Source: Megamerina dolium (Eukaryota > Arthropoda > Insecta > Diptera > Megamerinidae). Taken from it: a DNA stretch of 64,000 nt. The stretch is from contig OY978530.1 in assembly GCA_963854835.1 (NCBI GenBank), forward strand, positions 30,782,695-30,846,694, given 5' to 3'. Both the position numbers and the translations under genes were made by a program. The notes below the pieces were generated by a model. It was given only the letters and a program-made list of their open reading frames with translations. It was not told where the DNA came from and searched no databases. Positions 8,405 through 19,776 of the stretch are shown here, in pieces; position 1 is the first letter of the stretch, and each line of letters starts with the position of its first letter.

Positions 8405-10455
8405 TTATATTATAAATTTAGGGATTAGCCGAATCAGACCACTTATATGGGTCCCTTTTCGTCCCTTAAATCGTGTGTTAATTATTTGTTCGGTTGCAGA
8501 ATTCTCCTACTTCCTTCCTCATAATAACATCACGCGTTATTTCAAGCATCTCTTTGTGGGGTATGTTCCACATTTCGAGTTCATCAATAAATTGGCGACC
8601 CAGTGTGGACATCCTCCTGCTTGCCAATGCAGGACACTGGCACACTATGTGCGCCGCTGTCTCTGCCTCTTCCATGCATAATCTGCAAATATCAGCATCC
8701 TCCCCATCAACAAGACCCATCTTGCTGAGGTGGTACCTGAAATTGCCATGCCCAGTTATTAATGCAGTCAACCAGCTTAGAGTCATTCGTCCTAGACTGA
8801 GAGCCCTCCCCGATTCACTGCCCTTTGATAGCCTCAACGAAGCCTTTGCGTGTCTACAAGTAGATAAGTTCTCCCATCGCGTGAGATGAAGTTTCTTTAT
8901 CCACTCTTCGACCTTTGCCTTCACCGTCCCGCTGCTGAGAGCAACTACTGGTTCCGGTCCATAAAATTCAGCTTCAGATCCTTGTCTAGCCAAGAAGTCT
9001 GCAGCTTCATTCTGTTCTATACCAATGTGTCCCTTCACCCACATAAGAGTAATCGCATTACTACGAGCACACCTATTAAGTTTCTGAACACATTCGAGCG
9101 CCAACTTAGAAGATACCGTAGGTTGTTGCAGCCGCCTGACCACCGCCTGGTTATCGAGTGCTAGCAAGATTTTCTTACCTTGCACCTTTCCATCCAGTAG
9201 ATGGTCTAGCGCATGCATTAGACCTAGCATTTCTGCTTGGTATACCGATACGTATCTTCCCAGATTCAGAGTGCATGCCAGTCCCAACTCTTTAGAGAAG
9301 ATTCCAGCACCCGCTCTGCCACCCATTAATGAACCATCTGTAAAAATACTGATGTCATTTTCCTCACATACATCATGTGTGAGGCCGTCTTCAATGAGTG
9401 TTCTGTGTGACTTTTCAGTCATCTTCAGCCTACCCATTCCCTCCATTGGCATCTGCGCCTCCTTTACACTGCTATATAGCAGTGACAGGATGCCCCTGTG
9501 CCCCCTCTCTGTGCCGAATCCATACCAATTATTGGTTGTCTTCAGACGTAATGCTGTTAATGCCGCTGACTTCATAATATGCAAGTCCAACGGCAGCAGC
9601 CCGAGAAAAACTTCCAATGCTTCTACTGGGGTCGTCCGGATAGCTCCGGTAATCCCAATACAAGCCATTCTTTGTACCCTATCTAACTTGCTTTTCGCGG
9701 TCTTTTGGGTGACCTTAGGCCACCAGACCACAGCAGCATATGTTATTAAGGGTCTGACCATCGTTGTGTAGATCCAGTGCGCTGCTCTGGGAGTGATTCC
9801 CCACATGAGACCGAACACTCTCTTACACTGATGCAATACCCGCTTGCCCTTCTGAATCTTGTCATCGACGTGACTATTCCAAGTCAGCTTGTTATCCAGG
9901 ATGACACCTAGATACTTTACTTCCTTGGATACGTTGATGTTCGATCCAAAAAGCCTAAGAGGGTCTATTGTTAGTCCAGTCCTCCTTTTAGTAAAGAGTA
10001 CTGTTTCCGACTTACTAGCATTTACAGAGAGACCTTGTTCCGTGCACCATCCTTCAACCATTTTGAGTGCACCTATCATGGTATCATAAATAGTGTCCAG
10101 GAACTTACCGCTCACCGTTACCGCTATGTCATCTGCATACCCGACGGTGTGTATGCCTTTTGAGTCCAGAAGCTGAAGTAGGGAATCGACCGTGATGTTC
10201 CAAATGATGGGCGATAATACTCCCCCCTGTGGACACCCTTTGACTACCCTACCTCTGAGTCTGTAACTCCCATTTTGAAAGTTTATTGCCCTTTTCCTCA
10301 GCATGCTGTCCACCCACCTTATAATGGTTGGGCTGACTTCACGAGAAGCAAGGGCCATCCTTAGCTTATCGAAACCAATCTTATCGAAGGCACCTTCTAT
10401 ATCCATAAAAGTAGACATAGATATCCCTCCACAAGACAGTTCCCTCTCCGCTAAC
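8405..10455 (-). mobile_element. LOA-clade element, 5'-truncated copy 1
   Basis: Contains the 3' UTR and the C-terminal ~640 codons of ORF2. The 5' break lies just before the RT finger/palm region and is identical in copies 1, 3 and 4, so those share one founding junction rather than independent truncations. Confidence 0.85.
8478..10418 (-). pseudogene. LOA ORF2 C-terminal half: RT, RNase H, zinc finger (646 aa open)
   Basis: Open frame with RT motifs GAFDKIGFDKLRM, GCPQGGVLSP and the catalytic YADDIAV (~residue 95), then RNase H (FTDGSLMGG, DNQAVVRRL, WVKGHIGIEQNEAADFLA) and a C-terminal CCHC motif CRLCMEEAETAAHIVCQC. RNase H downstream of RT is the mark of LOA and I clade elements. The RT N-terminal part and endonuclease are missing, so it cannot retrotranspose by itself. 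Unlike copies 2, 4 and 5 it lacks the 59-bp deletion near the C-terminus and so keeps the intact ending CNRTNN. Confidence 0.85.
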
Positions 10456-10545
10456 GTAACGTATGTGTTATTTTTTCAAAAACGAAAACAATCTTCGTAG
10501 AAATGACGAAGTTAGCCTTTTGAGTGACTTTTCGGTATTTCGAGC

Positions 10546-10740
10546 ATATACATGATACGAACCGAAACAAAATCTTGGATAACTGGTTCAAAGCTATTTA
10601 GCTCGTAAAACTACTTTTGTGTGAGCCATACAAGCTAACGTTTGATGGAAATTTACGTTCAAATAAAAAGGAGATCCCGAAAGAATTGGGAAACACAAAG
10701 GGCCGAAAATGCGATACATCTATCTTCTGTTTTTTATGCT
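10546..10740 (+). pseudogene. piggyBac-type transposase fragment, copy 2
   Basis: Same stretch as 7,609-7,803, with the same internal stop and a few substitutions (for example ...CGAAAAAC to ...CGTAAAAC). Confidence 0.75.
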
Positions 10741-11000
10741 TTTAAATTATGTTAATATTTTTTTATTGAAATTGAAATAATATTTTTTATGAATTTTTAA
10801 AATGATCTTATGCAAAAATTGCATACTGAAATCATGTACATCTTTCTTCAATAAAACTCAGCATTGCCGAATTTTGTTAAAAGAAATATATAATTTAGTA
10901 TCTTACAAGCCAAAAAATTATAAAGATGAAATTAATGATTTCTTTCATTTTACTTTTTTTTTAATTAAAGTTTTAAAGAGGCTTCGTCGAATCGACGAAC

Positions 11001-11337
11001 ATTACTTACTTACTTATGTGGCCATAACAACCGAGTATCGACTTAGGCTGAAAATAACATGCTTCGCCAGCCATCTCTGCTCTTCGCTAGCTGGCGCCAG
11101 TTAGAAATTCCAAGCGCCGTCATGTTCTCCAGTACTTGGTCTTTCCACCGGAGGTTAGGTCTTCCTCTTCAGTGTCGTTACGAATATAACACCATCTTAG
11201 CTGGAGCGTGTTCTTCCATTCGCTCGACATGACCTAGCCAGCGCAGCCGCTGGATTTTGATGCGCTTTACTATGTCAATATCAGCATACAGCTCATACAG
11301 CTCATGGTTGTACCTTATTCGGTACTCGCCACCAACG
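11001..11337 (-). mobile_element. RTE 3'-end fragment, copy 2
   Basis: Identical by eye to copy 1 at 8,064-8,400, moved with the composite unit. Confidence 0.85.
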
Positions 11338-11341
11338 TATA

Positions 11342-12364
11342 TTATATTATAAATTTAGGGATTAGCCGAATCAGACCACTTATATGGGTCCCTTTTCGTC
11401 CCTTAAATCGTGTGTTAATTATTTGTTCGGTTGCAGAATTCTCCTACTTCCTTCCTCATAATAACATCACCCGTTATTTCAAGCATCTCATTGTGGGGTA
11501 TGTTCCACATTTCGAGTTCATCAATAAATTGGCGACCCAGTGTGGACATCCTCCTGCTTGCCAATGCAGGACACTGGCACACTATGTGCGCCGCTGTCTC
11601 TGCCTCTTCCATGCATAATCTGCAAATATCAGCATCCTCCCCATCAACAAGACCCATCTTGCTGAGGTGGTACCTGAAATTGCCATGCCCAGTTATTAAT
11701 GCAACGAAGCCTCAACGAAGCCTTTGCCTGTCTACAAGTAGATAAGTTCTCCCATCGCGTGAGATGAAGTTTCTTTATCCACTCTTCGACCTTTGCCTTC
11801 ACCGTCCCGCTGCTGAGAGCAACTACTGGTTCCGGTCCATAAAATTCAGCTTCAGATCCTTGTCTAGCCAAGAAGTCTGCAGCTTCATTCTGTTCTATAC
11901 CAATGTGTCCCTTCACCCACATAAGAGTAATCGCATTACTACGAGCACACCTATTAAGTTTCTGAACACATTCGAGCGCCAACTTAGAAGATACCGTAGG
12001 TTGTTGCAGCCGCCTGACCACCGCCTGGTTATCGAGTGCTAGCAAGATTTTCTTACCTTGCACCTTTCCATCCAGTAGATGGTCTAGCGCATGCATTAGA
12101 CCTAGCATTTCTGCTTGGTATACCGATACGTATCTTCCCAGATTCAGAGTGCATGCCAGTCCCAACTCTTTAGAGAAGATTCCAGCACCCTCTCTGCCAT
12201 CCATTAATGAACCATCTGTAAAAATACTGATGTCATTTTCCTCACATACATCATGTGTGAGGCCGTCTTCAATGAGTGTTCTGTGTGACTTTTCAGTAAT
12301 CTTCAGCCTACCCATTCCCTCCATTGGCATCTGCGCCTCCTTTACACTGCTATATAGCAGTGAC
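11342..12364 (-). mobile_element. LOA-clade fragment, copy 2
   Basis: Covers the C-terminus and most of RNase H only. It carries the 59-bp deletion (near 11,700), which changes the frame between RNase H (12,408-11,644) and the zinc-finger ORF (11,657-11,415), and it has diagnostic changes relative to copy 1 (MDGREGAG for MGGRAGAG, ITEKSH for MTEKSH). Ends at the duplication breakpoint. Confidence 0.85.
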
Positions 12365-12402
12365 TTCTTTTTCGCTTTACTGTAGTAAAGCGAAAAAGAA
12401 GT
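12362..12402. repeat. Perfect 19-bp fold-back at the duplication junction
   Basis: GACTTCTTTTTCGCTTTAC, a 3-base spacer, then its exact reverse complement. The right arm is normal Jockey ORF1 sequence (as at 3,950-3,968); the left arm is an extra inverted copy placed between LOA and Jockey. Neither parent locus has it. Confidence 0.85.
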
Positions 12403-12420
12403 CCACAAAATTCAAAACAA

Positions 12421-13551
12421 ATGAATTCAACAAAAATTCAAAAGCAGAACACTGCCCCTATTAGTTCGGAAAATAGATACGCTTTGCTTTCAGGTGATGA
12501 AAGTGACGAAAATATTATCTCCAAGAAAAATTTCAAACCCCCACCCATTTTCTTAAGAGAACGCAACTCAGATAAGTTGATTTCTAGAATTACAAGTCTT
12601 ATAGGACCAAAGAATTTCCACGTTGTTCCTATTCGCAAAGGCCAAATTGAGGAAACGAAAGTGCAAATCTACAGCGAAACTCATTATCGCAAAGTAATTG
12701 CGGAATTTGATGCTGTAAAAAAGAATTACTACACATATCAGCTAAAAAGTAGTAAGGGCTTAATCGTTGTACTCAAAGGCGTCGAACCCAACGTTGACAT
12801 TAACGAAATCAAACTTGCCCTTCAGGAAGAAGGGTTTCAAGCCAAAACAGTATTCAACATTCTCAACAAGAGCAATATACCTCAACCGTTATATCGTATT
12901 GAGCTTCAGCCTGAAACAAAACCCCTGAAAAAAGGTGAAGTACACCCCATATATAAAATTCGATATTTATTGCATCGCAAAATCACAATCGAAGAACCCC
13001 ATAAGAGAACTGGACCTCCTCAGTGCAGTAACTGCCAAGAATATGGACATACTAAGACATATTGTACCCTGCCAGCTGTTTGTGTGATTTGTGGAGATCT
13101 CCATAAATCAAACATATGCCCAAAATCTAAAGGCGATGCTAGCATGAAAAAATGCAGCAATTGTGGAGGTAATCACACCGCAAATTATAGAGGTTGCCCA
13201 GTATATACAACCCTAAAGCTAAATTTCTCCGCTAGCAATCAACCTCTAAAACCAGTTGAGCAAACTCAGATAGCCAACTCAAGTAAGAGACAAAATATTG
13301 ATGCAACACAATTCTTCTCTGCAATCCCAAACAAGAATCAAACCAATTCATACGCTAGCGTGTTAAAACAAAACACACACCAACAAAGCAATGTAAATAA
13401 TGAGCAGAAACACTCACTGCCCACCCAACAGCCAAGTACCCTTGAACATTTGCTTCAAACATTAATTCAGAATATGAACCAATTCATGAACTCAATGCAA
13501 ACAATGATGCAAGAAATGATGAAAAATCAATCGAAAAAGCATCCACATTAA
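12421..13551 (+). pseudogene. Jockey ORF1, 5'-truncated duplicate (376 aa)
   Basis: Same protein as the C-terminal 376 residues of the ORF at 3,509-5,116, including the three zinc knuckles. The start is an internal Met, because the duplication breakpoint removed the N-terminus, 5' UTR and promoter. Unlikely to be expressed from its own promoter. Confidence 0.85.
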
Positions 13552-14615
13552 TTGTTACGCTCGGGTCAATAGGGGATCAGGGAGGTGCTACCTGTTACGT
13601 AGACGTTCCGAAATGAACGTTGCCTCTGAACCTGAGTCGATTAGGGCACGGGTGGTGAATGTTGTATCGTATCTGCACTAATGCCGTTCCAAGGAGCACA
13701 GTATTATGGTTTGTTGGGTGGTTTTCAGTAACCAATCCTGTATCGTGTTTCTCGGTTGCAACAGTTTGCATCTGAGAAGAGAACGACTTTCGGGTGTTGC
13801 TTCACGGTGAATACTTGGCGCATTTTCCGACCTCTGAAGCAAGGAATGATGTGTTTTTCGACAGAAGGAACACGTGAATACGCTCTCTTGCTACAGTCGT
13901 GAGAATTAGCAAAGCAATTGCTACACAGTTTCTGCTTTTTTACAACATTGTACCGTTCTTCTATGCTTAATTTAAGGAAATCCGGGCAATGGCGAAGAGG
14001 GTGTGTTTTCCTACACAGTGGACAATCTCGAGTTACAATGTTGTTGGGGTATTTACTGATTGTCGACTGAATGATGATATGTGCTTCACCTCGTTTTTTT
14101 TTGTAGGAAGTGGTATAATTTTTCCACTGGCGACAGACGGGGGTTTTTACGGTATAATGCCGTCAACAAGTCGCGAAAACTTGGCCATGACACATAATCG
14201 CCGGAAAAACAGGCTGTATCGCATGGAGGCAATTGAATGGAGGGAAAGGCATGCTCAATATTATGAATCGGGGAATTGTGAGTAGTTGGAGTATGACCAG
14301 CGATCGGAGAAGGCACTATAACGGTCAGGTCATGGAGATGGGAGTTAATGCTAGAGAGGCACCGAGTATAAGCCACCTGGCACTCTCGGTATGCTTTCCT
14401 TACCTCTTCTATTCCGTCTACTTCTTCCTCCTCAGGGATTATCGATTCCCACGCTGTCCTGCAACTATTCCATAGGGTCTTGAATTCCTTTTTCTGGATA
14501 TCCAGTGAGAAAATGCTGTGGGTATATTCACTGAGGGTTTGGAAATACCTGTCAAATGTGTGGATTTCCTCCACGACAGCTTTAAACCGCTTGACGTCGT
14601 ACATCTTTCCAAATA
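13546..14615 (-). pseudogene. BEL/Pao gag and protease start, duplicate
   Basis: Copy of 5,111-6,180 at +8,435. The matching C-terminal protease half (2,759-3,285) was not duplicated, so this copy lacks it. Confidence 0.8.
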
Positions 14616-15129
14616 AACGATAACAGATAATTTAATATTAGGAACGGAGAGACAATGCGCACGATTTCCTAAAAATTTCACGTATATTAAACGTTTGGAA
14701 TCAAGTAATACTAGCACTTCTGTAATACTGGTCCTTTTATTACACTATGGGAAATAATAGGGGTCAGCAGACCTATTTTTCTTAACGGGGTGGTTTTACC
14801 TAGGAAGTGTTTTTTATATATCAAATATATAAGCCGAGACCAAAACCAAATAAAACAAACGGCAGGTAGTATGCACTAATTGTTGATGTTTTTAGTGATA
14901 ATAGGCAAATGTCGTATATATTGTTGTATATATTGCACAAAAAACCTTACTTTTCATATACACTTAGCAGAAAAAGTGTACATACAAGAAGTAAACAATT
15001 CTTCGCTGCACTAAATACCAATAAGGAAACAATTTTTCACAAAACAAATTATTTTTTATTTAAAAGTTAGAGTATTATGTTTACTTTAAGCCCAAATACA
15101 TTAAATTATAATGTACAGAAAAATTATGA
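14616..15129. other. AT-rich non-coding stretch, duplicate
   Basis: Copy of 6,181-6,694; no gene seen. Confidence 0.4.
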
Positions 15130-15847
15130 GAAATAAAAGAATTCAAAAGCACCTGTTAATTGGTCAGAAAAAGTCTACGTACAGAAACAAAAACGGGACT
15201 TCCCCGCTCATTTGCTCGATCGCTCGTGCCATCAAAAGTTTTTTTTCACAAGTTCTACATTTAATATGTATTGTGGTTCGATTTTGTGCTTTGAATAATC
15301 TATTTCAAGAAGTTTAATAAAGACGAATTCAAAAAGAAAGGAAATTGGAGTTGAAGAACGGAAAATTATAATAAAATTATGAAAATAAGGCCAAACTTTC
15401 CGTGAAAATTTACTTTATGAAATCTCGGCCTGGGTTCTGGCTGGCACTTTCAACAGGATAACGACCCGAAGCATACTGCCCATAATGTGAAGCTTTAGAT
15501 ATTATATAATGTCCCGCATCAATGCAAGACCCCTCCAAAATCACCTGACCTTAATCCTATTGAACATTTGTGGGATTTACTTGAGCGCAGAATAAGGCAG
15601 CACACCATCACCTCCAAGCAACTGCTTAAAAATGTGAATTTATATGAGCTGCACAAAATTTGAACGGAGGACACTTCCAAGTTAGTCAGGTCTATGCCAA
15701 ACCGATTGCAAGAAGTTCTAAAACGGAAAGGCTACCCAACCAGCTATTAATCTTTTCAAAAACCCACAAAAAACAATAATTTATCATAAAATCTTATCTT
15801 TGTACGTAGACTTTTTTAGACCAATTAACAGGTGCTTTTGAATTCTT
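15130..15847 (+). mobile_element. Tc1-like remnant, duplicate
   Basis: Copy of 6,695-7,412 with the same inverted repeats and the same broken transposase C-terminus (15,420-15,750). One base differs between copies near 15,774. Confidence 0.65.
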
Positions 15848-16043
15848 TTATTGTTGTGGTAATATTGTAGTTTCTTATCGTTTATATTTTTATCGCTTAT
15901 ATAATAGGTATGTAATATGCACCAAAAACAATTTTTGCTTAGCGATCGTGAGAGTAACGTATGTGTTATTTTTTCAAAAACGAAAACAATCTTCGTAGAA
16001 ATGACGAAGTTAGCCTTTTGAGTGACTTTTCGGTATTTCGAGC

Positions 16044-16238
16044 ATATACATGATACGAACCGAAACAAAATCTTGGATAACTGGTTCAAAGCTATTTAGC
16101 TCGAAAAACTACTTTTGTGTGAGCCATACAAGCTAACGTTTGATGGAAATTTACGTTCAAATAAAAAGGAGATCCCGAAAGAATTGGGAAACACAAAGGG
16201 CCGAAAATGCGATACATCTATTTTCTGTTTTTTATGCT
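16044..16238 (+). pseudogene. piggyBac-type transposase fragment, copy 3
   Basis: Duplicate of 7,609-7,803 within unit 3 (15,956-18,892). Confidence 0.75.
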
Positions 16239-16498
16239 TTTAAATTATGTTAATATTTTTTTATTGAAATTGAAATAATATTTTTTATGAATTTTTAAAA
16301 TGATCTTATGCAAAAATTGCATACTGAAATCATGTACATCTTTCTTCAATAAAACTCAGCATTGCCGAATTTTGTTAAAAGAAATATATAATTTAGTATC
16401 TTTCAAGCCAAAAAATTATAAAGATGAAATTAATGATTTCTTTCATTTTACTTTTTTTTTAATTAAAGTTTTAAAGAGGCTTCGTCGAATCGACGAAC

Positions 16499-16835
16499 AT
16501 TACTTACTTACTTATGTGGCCATAACAACCGAGTATCGACTTAGGCTGAAAATAACATGCTTCGCCAGCCATCTCTGCTCTTCGCTAGCTGGCGCCAGTT
16601 AGAAATTCCAAGCGCCGTCATGTTCTCCAGTACTTGGTCTTTCCACCGGAGGTTAGGTCTTCCTCTTCAGTGTCGTTACGAATATAACACCATCTTAGCT
16701 GGAGCGTGTTCTTCCATTCGCTCGACATGACCTAGCCAGCGCAGCCGCTGGATTTTGATGCGCTTTACTATGTCAATATCAGCATACAGCTCATACAGCT
16801 CATGGTTGTACCTTATTCGGTACTCGCCACCAACG
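16499..16835 (-). mobile_element. RTE 3'-end fragment, copy 3
   Basis: Duplicate of copy 1, in the same place in the composite block. Confidence 0.85.
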
Positions 16836-16839
16836 TATA

Positions 16840-18890
16840 TTATATTATAAATTTAGGGATTAGCCGAATCAGACCACTTATATGGGTCCCTTTTCGTCCC
16901 TTAAATCGTGTGTTAATTATTTGTTCGGTTGCAGAATTCTCCTACTTCCTTCCTCATAATAACATCACGCGTTATTTCAAGCATCTCTTTGTGGGGTATG
17001 TTCCACATTTCGAGTTCATCAATAAATTGGCGACCCAGTGTGGACATCCTCCTGCTTGCCAATGCAGGACACTGGCACACTATGTGCGCCGCTGTCTCTG
17101 CCTCTTCCATGCATAATCTGCAAATATCAGCATCCTCCCCATCAACAAGACCCATCTTGCTGAGGTGGTACCTGAAATTGCCATGCCCAGTTATTAATGC
17201 AGTCAACCAGCTTAGAGTCATTCGTCCTAGACTGAGAGCCCTCCCCGATTCACTGCCCTTTGATAGCCTCAACGAAGCCTTTGCGTGTCTACAAGTAGAT
17301 AAGTTCTCCCATCGCGTGAGATGAAGTTTCTTTATCCACTCTTCGACCTTTGCCTTCACCGTCCCGCTGCTGAGAGCAACTACTGGTTCCGGTCCATAAA
17401 ATTCAGCTTCAGATCCTTGTCTAGCCAAGAAGTCTGCAGCTTCATTCTGTTCTATACCAATGTGTCCCTTCACCCACATAAGAGTAATCGCATTACTACG
17501 AGCACACCTATTAAGTTTCTGAACACATTCGAGCGCCAACTTAGAAGATACCGTAGGTTGTTGCAGCCGCCTGACCACCGCCTGGTTATCGAGTGCTAGC
17601 AAGATTTTCTTACCTTGCACCTTTCCATCCAGTAGATGGTCTAGCGCATGCATTAGACCTAGCATTTCTGCTTGGTATACCGATACGTATCTTCCCAGAT
17701 TCAGAGTGCATGCCAGTCCCAACTCTTTAGAGAAGATTCCAGCACCCGCTCTGCCACCCATTAATGAACCATCTGTAAAAATACTGATGTCATTTTCCTC
17801 ACATACATCATGTGTGAGGCCGTCTTCAATGAGTGTTCTGTGTGACTTTTCAGTCATCTTCAGCCTACCCATTCCCTCCATTGGCATCTGCGCCTCCTTT
17901 ACACTGCTATATAGCAGTGACAGGATGCCCCTGTGCCCCCTCTCTGTGCCGAATCCATACCAATTATTGGTTGTCTTCAGACGTAATGCTGTTAATGCCG
18001 CTGACTTCATAATATGCAAGTCCAACGGCAGCAGCCCGAGAAAAACTTCCAATGCTTCTACTGGGGTCGTCCGGATAGCTCCGGTAATCCCAATACAAGC
18101 CATTCTTTGTACCCTATCTAACTTGCTTTTCGCGGTCTTTTGGGTGACCTTAGGCCACCAGACCACAGCAGCATATGTTATTAAGGGTCTGACCATCGTT
18201 GTGTAGATCCAGTGCGCTGCTCTGGGAGTGATTCCCCACATGAGACCGAACACTCTCTTACACTGATGCAATACCCGCTTGCCCTTCTGAATCTTGTCAT
18301 CGACGTGACTATTCCAAGTCAGCTTGTTATCCAGGATGACACCTAGATACTTTACTTCCTTGGATACGTTGATGTTCGATCCAAAAAGCCTAAGAGGGTC
18401 TATTGTTAGTCCAGTCCTCCTTTTAGTAAAGAGTACTGTTTCCGACTTACTAGCATTTACAGAGAGACCTTGTTCCGTGCACCATCCTTCAACCATTTTG
18501 AGTGCACCTATCATGGTATCATAAATAGTGTCCAGGAACTTACCGCTCACCGTTACCGCTATGTCATCTGCATACCCGACGGTGTGTATGCCTTTTGAGT
18601 CCAGAAGCTGAAGTAGGGAATCGACCGTGATGTTCCAAATGATGGGCGATAATACTCCCCCCTGTGGACACCCTTTGACTACCCTACCTCTGAGTCTGTA
18701 ACTCCCATTTTGAAAGTTTATTGCCCTTTTCCTCAGCATGCTGTCCACCCACCTTATAATGGTTGGGCTGACTTCACGAGAAGCAAGGGCCATCCTTAGC
18801 TTATCGAAACCAATCTTATCGAAGGCACCTTCTATATCCATAAAAGTAGACATAGATATCCCTCCACAAGACAGTTCCCTCTCCGCTAAC
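16840..18890 (-). mobile_element. LOA-clade fragment, copy 3
   Basis: Duplicate of copy 1, with an identical 646-aa frame at 16,913-18,853 (RT palm, RNase H, zinc finger) and no 59-bp deletion. Confidence 0.85.
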
Positions 18891-18980
18891 GTAACGTATG
18901 TGTTATTTTTTCAAAAACGAAAACAATCTTCGTAGAAATGACGAAGTTAGCCTTTTGAGTGACTTTTCGGTATTTCGAGC

Positions 18981-19175
18981 ATATACATGATACGAACCGA
19001 AACAAAATCTTGGATAACTGGTTCAAAGCTATTTAGCTCGTAAAACTACTTTTGTGTGAGCCATACAAGCTAACGTTTGATGGAAATTTACGTTCAAATA
19101 AAAAGGAGATCCCGAAAGAATTGGGAAACACAAAGGGCCGAAAATGCGATACATCTATCTTCTGTTTTTTATGCT
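18981..19175 (+). pseudogene. piggyBac-type transposase fragment, copy 4
   Basis: Same relic as at 7,609 in unit 4. Confidence 0.75.
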
Positions 19176-19435
19176 TTTAAATTATGTTAATATTTTTTTA
19201 TTGAAATTGAAATAATATTTTTTATGAATTTTTAAAATGATCTTATGCAAAAATTGCATACTGAAATCATGTACATCTTTCTTCAATAAAACTCAGCATT
19301 GCCGAATTTTGTTAAAAGAAATATATAATTTAGTATCTTACAAGCCAGAAAATTATAAAGATGAAATTAATGATTTCTTTCATTTTACTTTTTTTTTAAT
19401 TAAAGTTTTAAAGAGGCTTCGTCGAATCGACGAAC

Positions 19436-19772
19436 ATTACTTACTTACTTATGTGGCCATAACAACCGAGTATCGACTTAGGCTGAAAATAACATGCTTC
19501 GCCAGCCATCTCTGCTCTTCGCTAGCTGGCGCCAGTTAGAAATTCCAAGCGCCGTCATGTTCTCCAGTACTTGGTCTTTCCACCGGAGGTTAGGTCTTCC
19601 TCTTCAGTGTCGTTACGAATATAACACCATCTTAGCTGGAGCGTGTTCTTCCATTCGCTCGACATGACCTAGCCAGCGCAGCCGCTGGATTTTGATGCGC
19701 TTTACTATGTCAATATCAGCATACAGCTCATACAGCTCATGGTTGTACCTTATTCGGTACTCGCCACCAACG
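19436..19772 (-). mobile_element. RTE 3'-end fragment, copy 4
   Basis: Same 3' end with (TAAG)n tail. Confidence 0.85.
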
Positions 19773-19776
19773 TATA

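Larger units (their letters stand above)
7521..10457. repeat. Composite tandem unit 1 (~2.94 kb)
   Basis: Unit made of an AT-rich block with a piggyBac fragment, an RTE 3' end and the C-terminal half of LOA ORF2. Its right edge joins LOA sequence straight to a second copy of its own left edge, with TAACG doubled at the seam (10,453-10,462). Other units start at 10,458, 15,956, 18,893 and 21,771. Confidence 0.8.
3942..12364. repeat. 8.4-kb tandem duplication, unit 1
   Basis: The segment from mid Jockey ORF1 to the RNase H region of LOA copy 2 repeats at an offset of exactly 8,435 bases (12,377-20,799). All intermediate features keep that spacing. I saw only two base differences (7,339/15,774 and 10,912/19,347), so the event is very recent or an assembly duplication. 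Confidence 0.9.
10458..12364. repeat. Composite tandem unit 2, cut short
   Basis: Second copy of the composite block, ending abruptly in the LOA RNase H region where the 8.4-kb duplication restarts. Confidence 0.85.

Noticed and set aside
9271..9771. 166-aa plus-strand ORF (and its copies) opposite the LOA RT
   Set aside because: Antisense shadow of LOA ORF2; it recurs only because the LOA copies recur.
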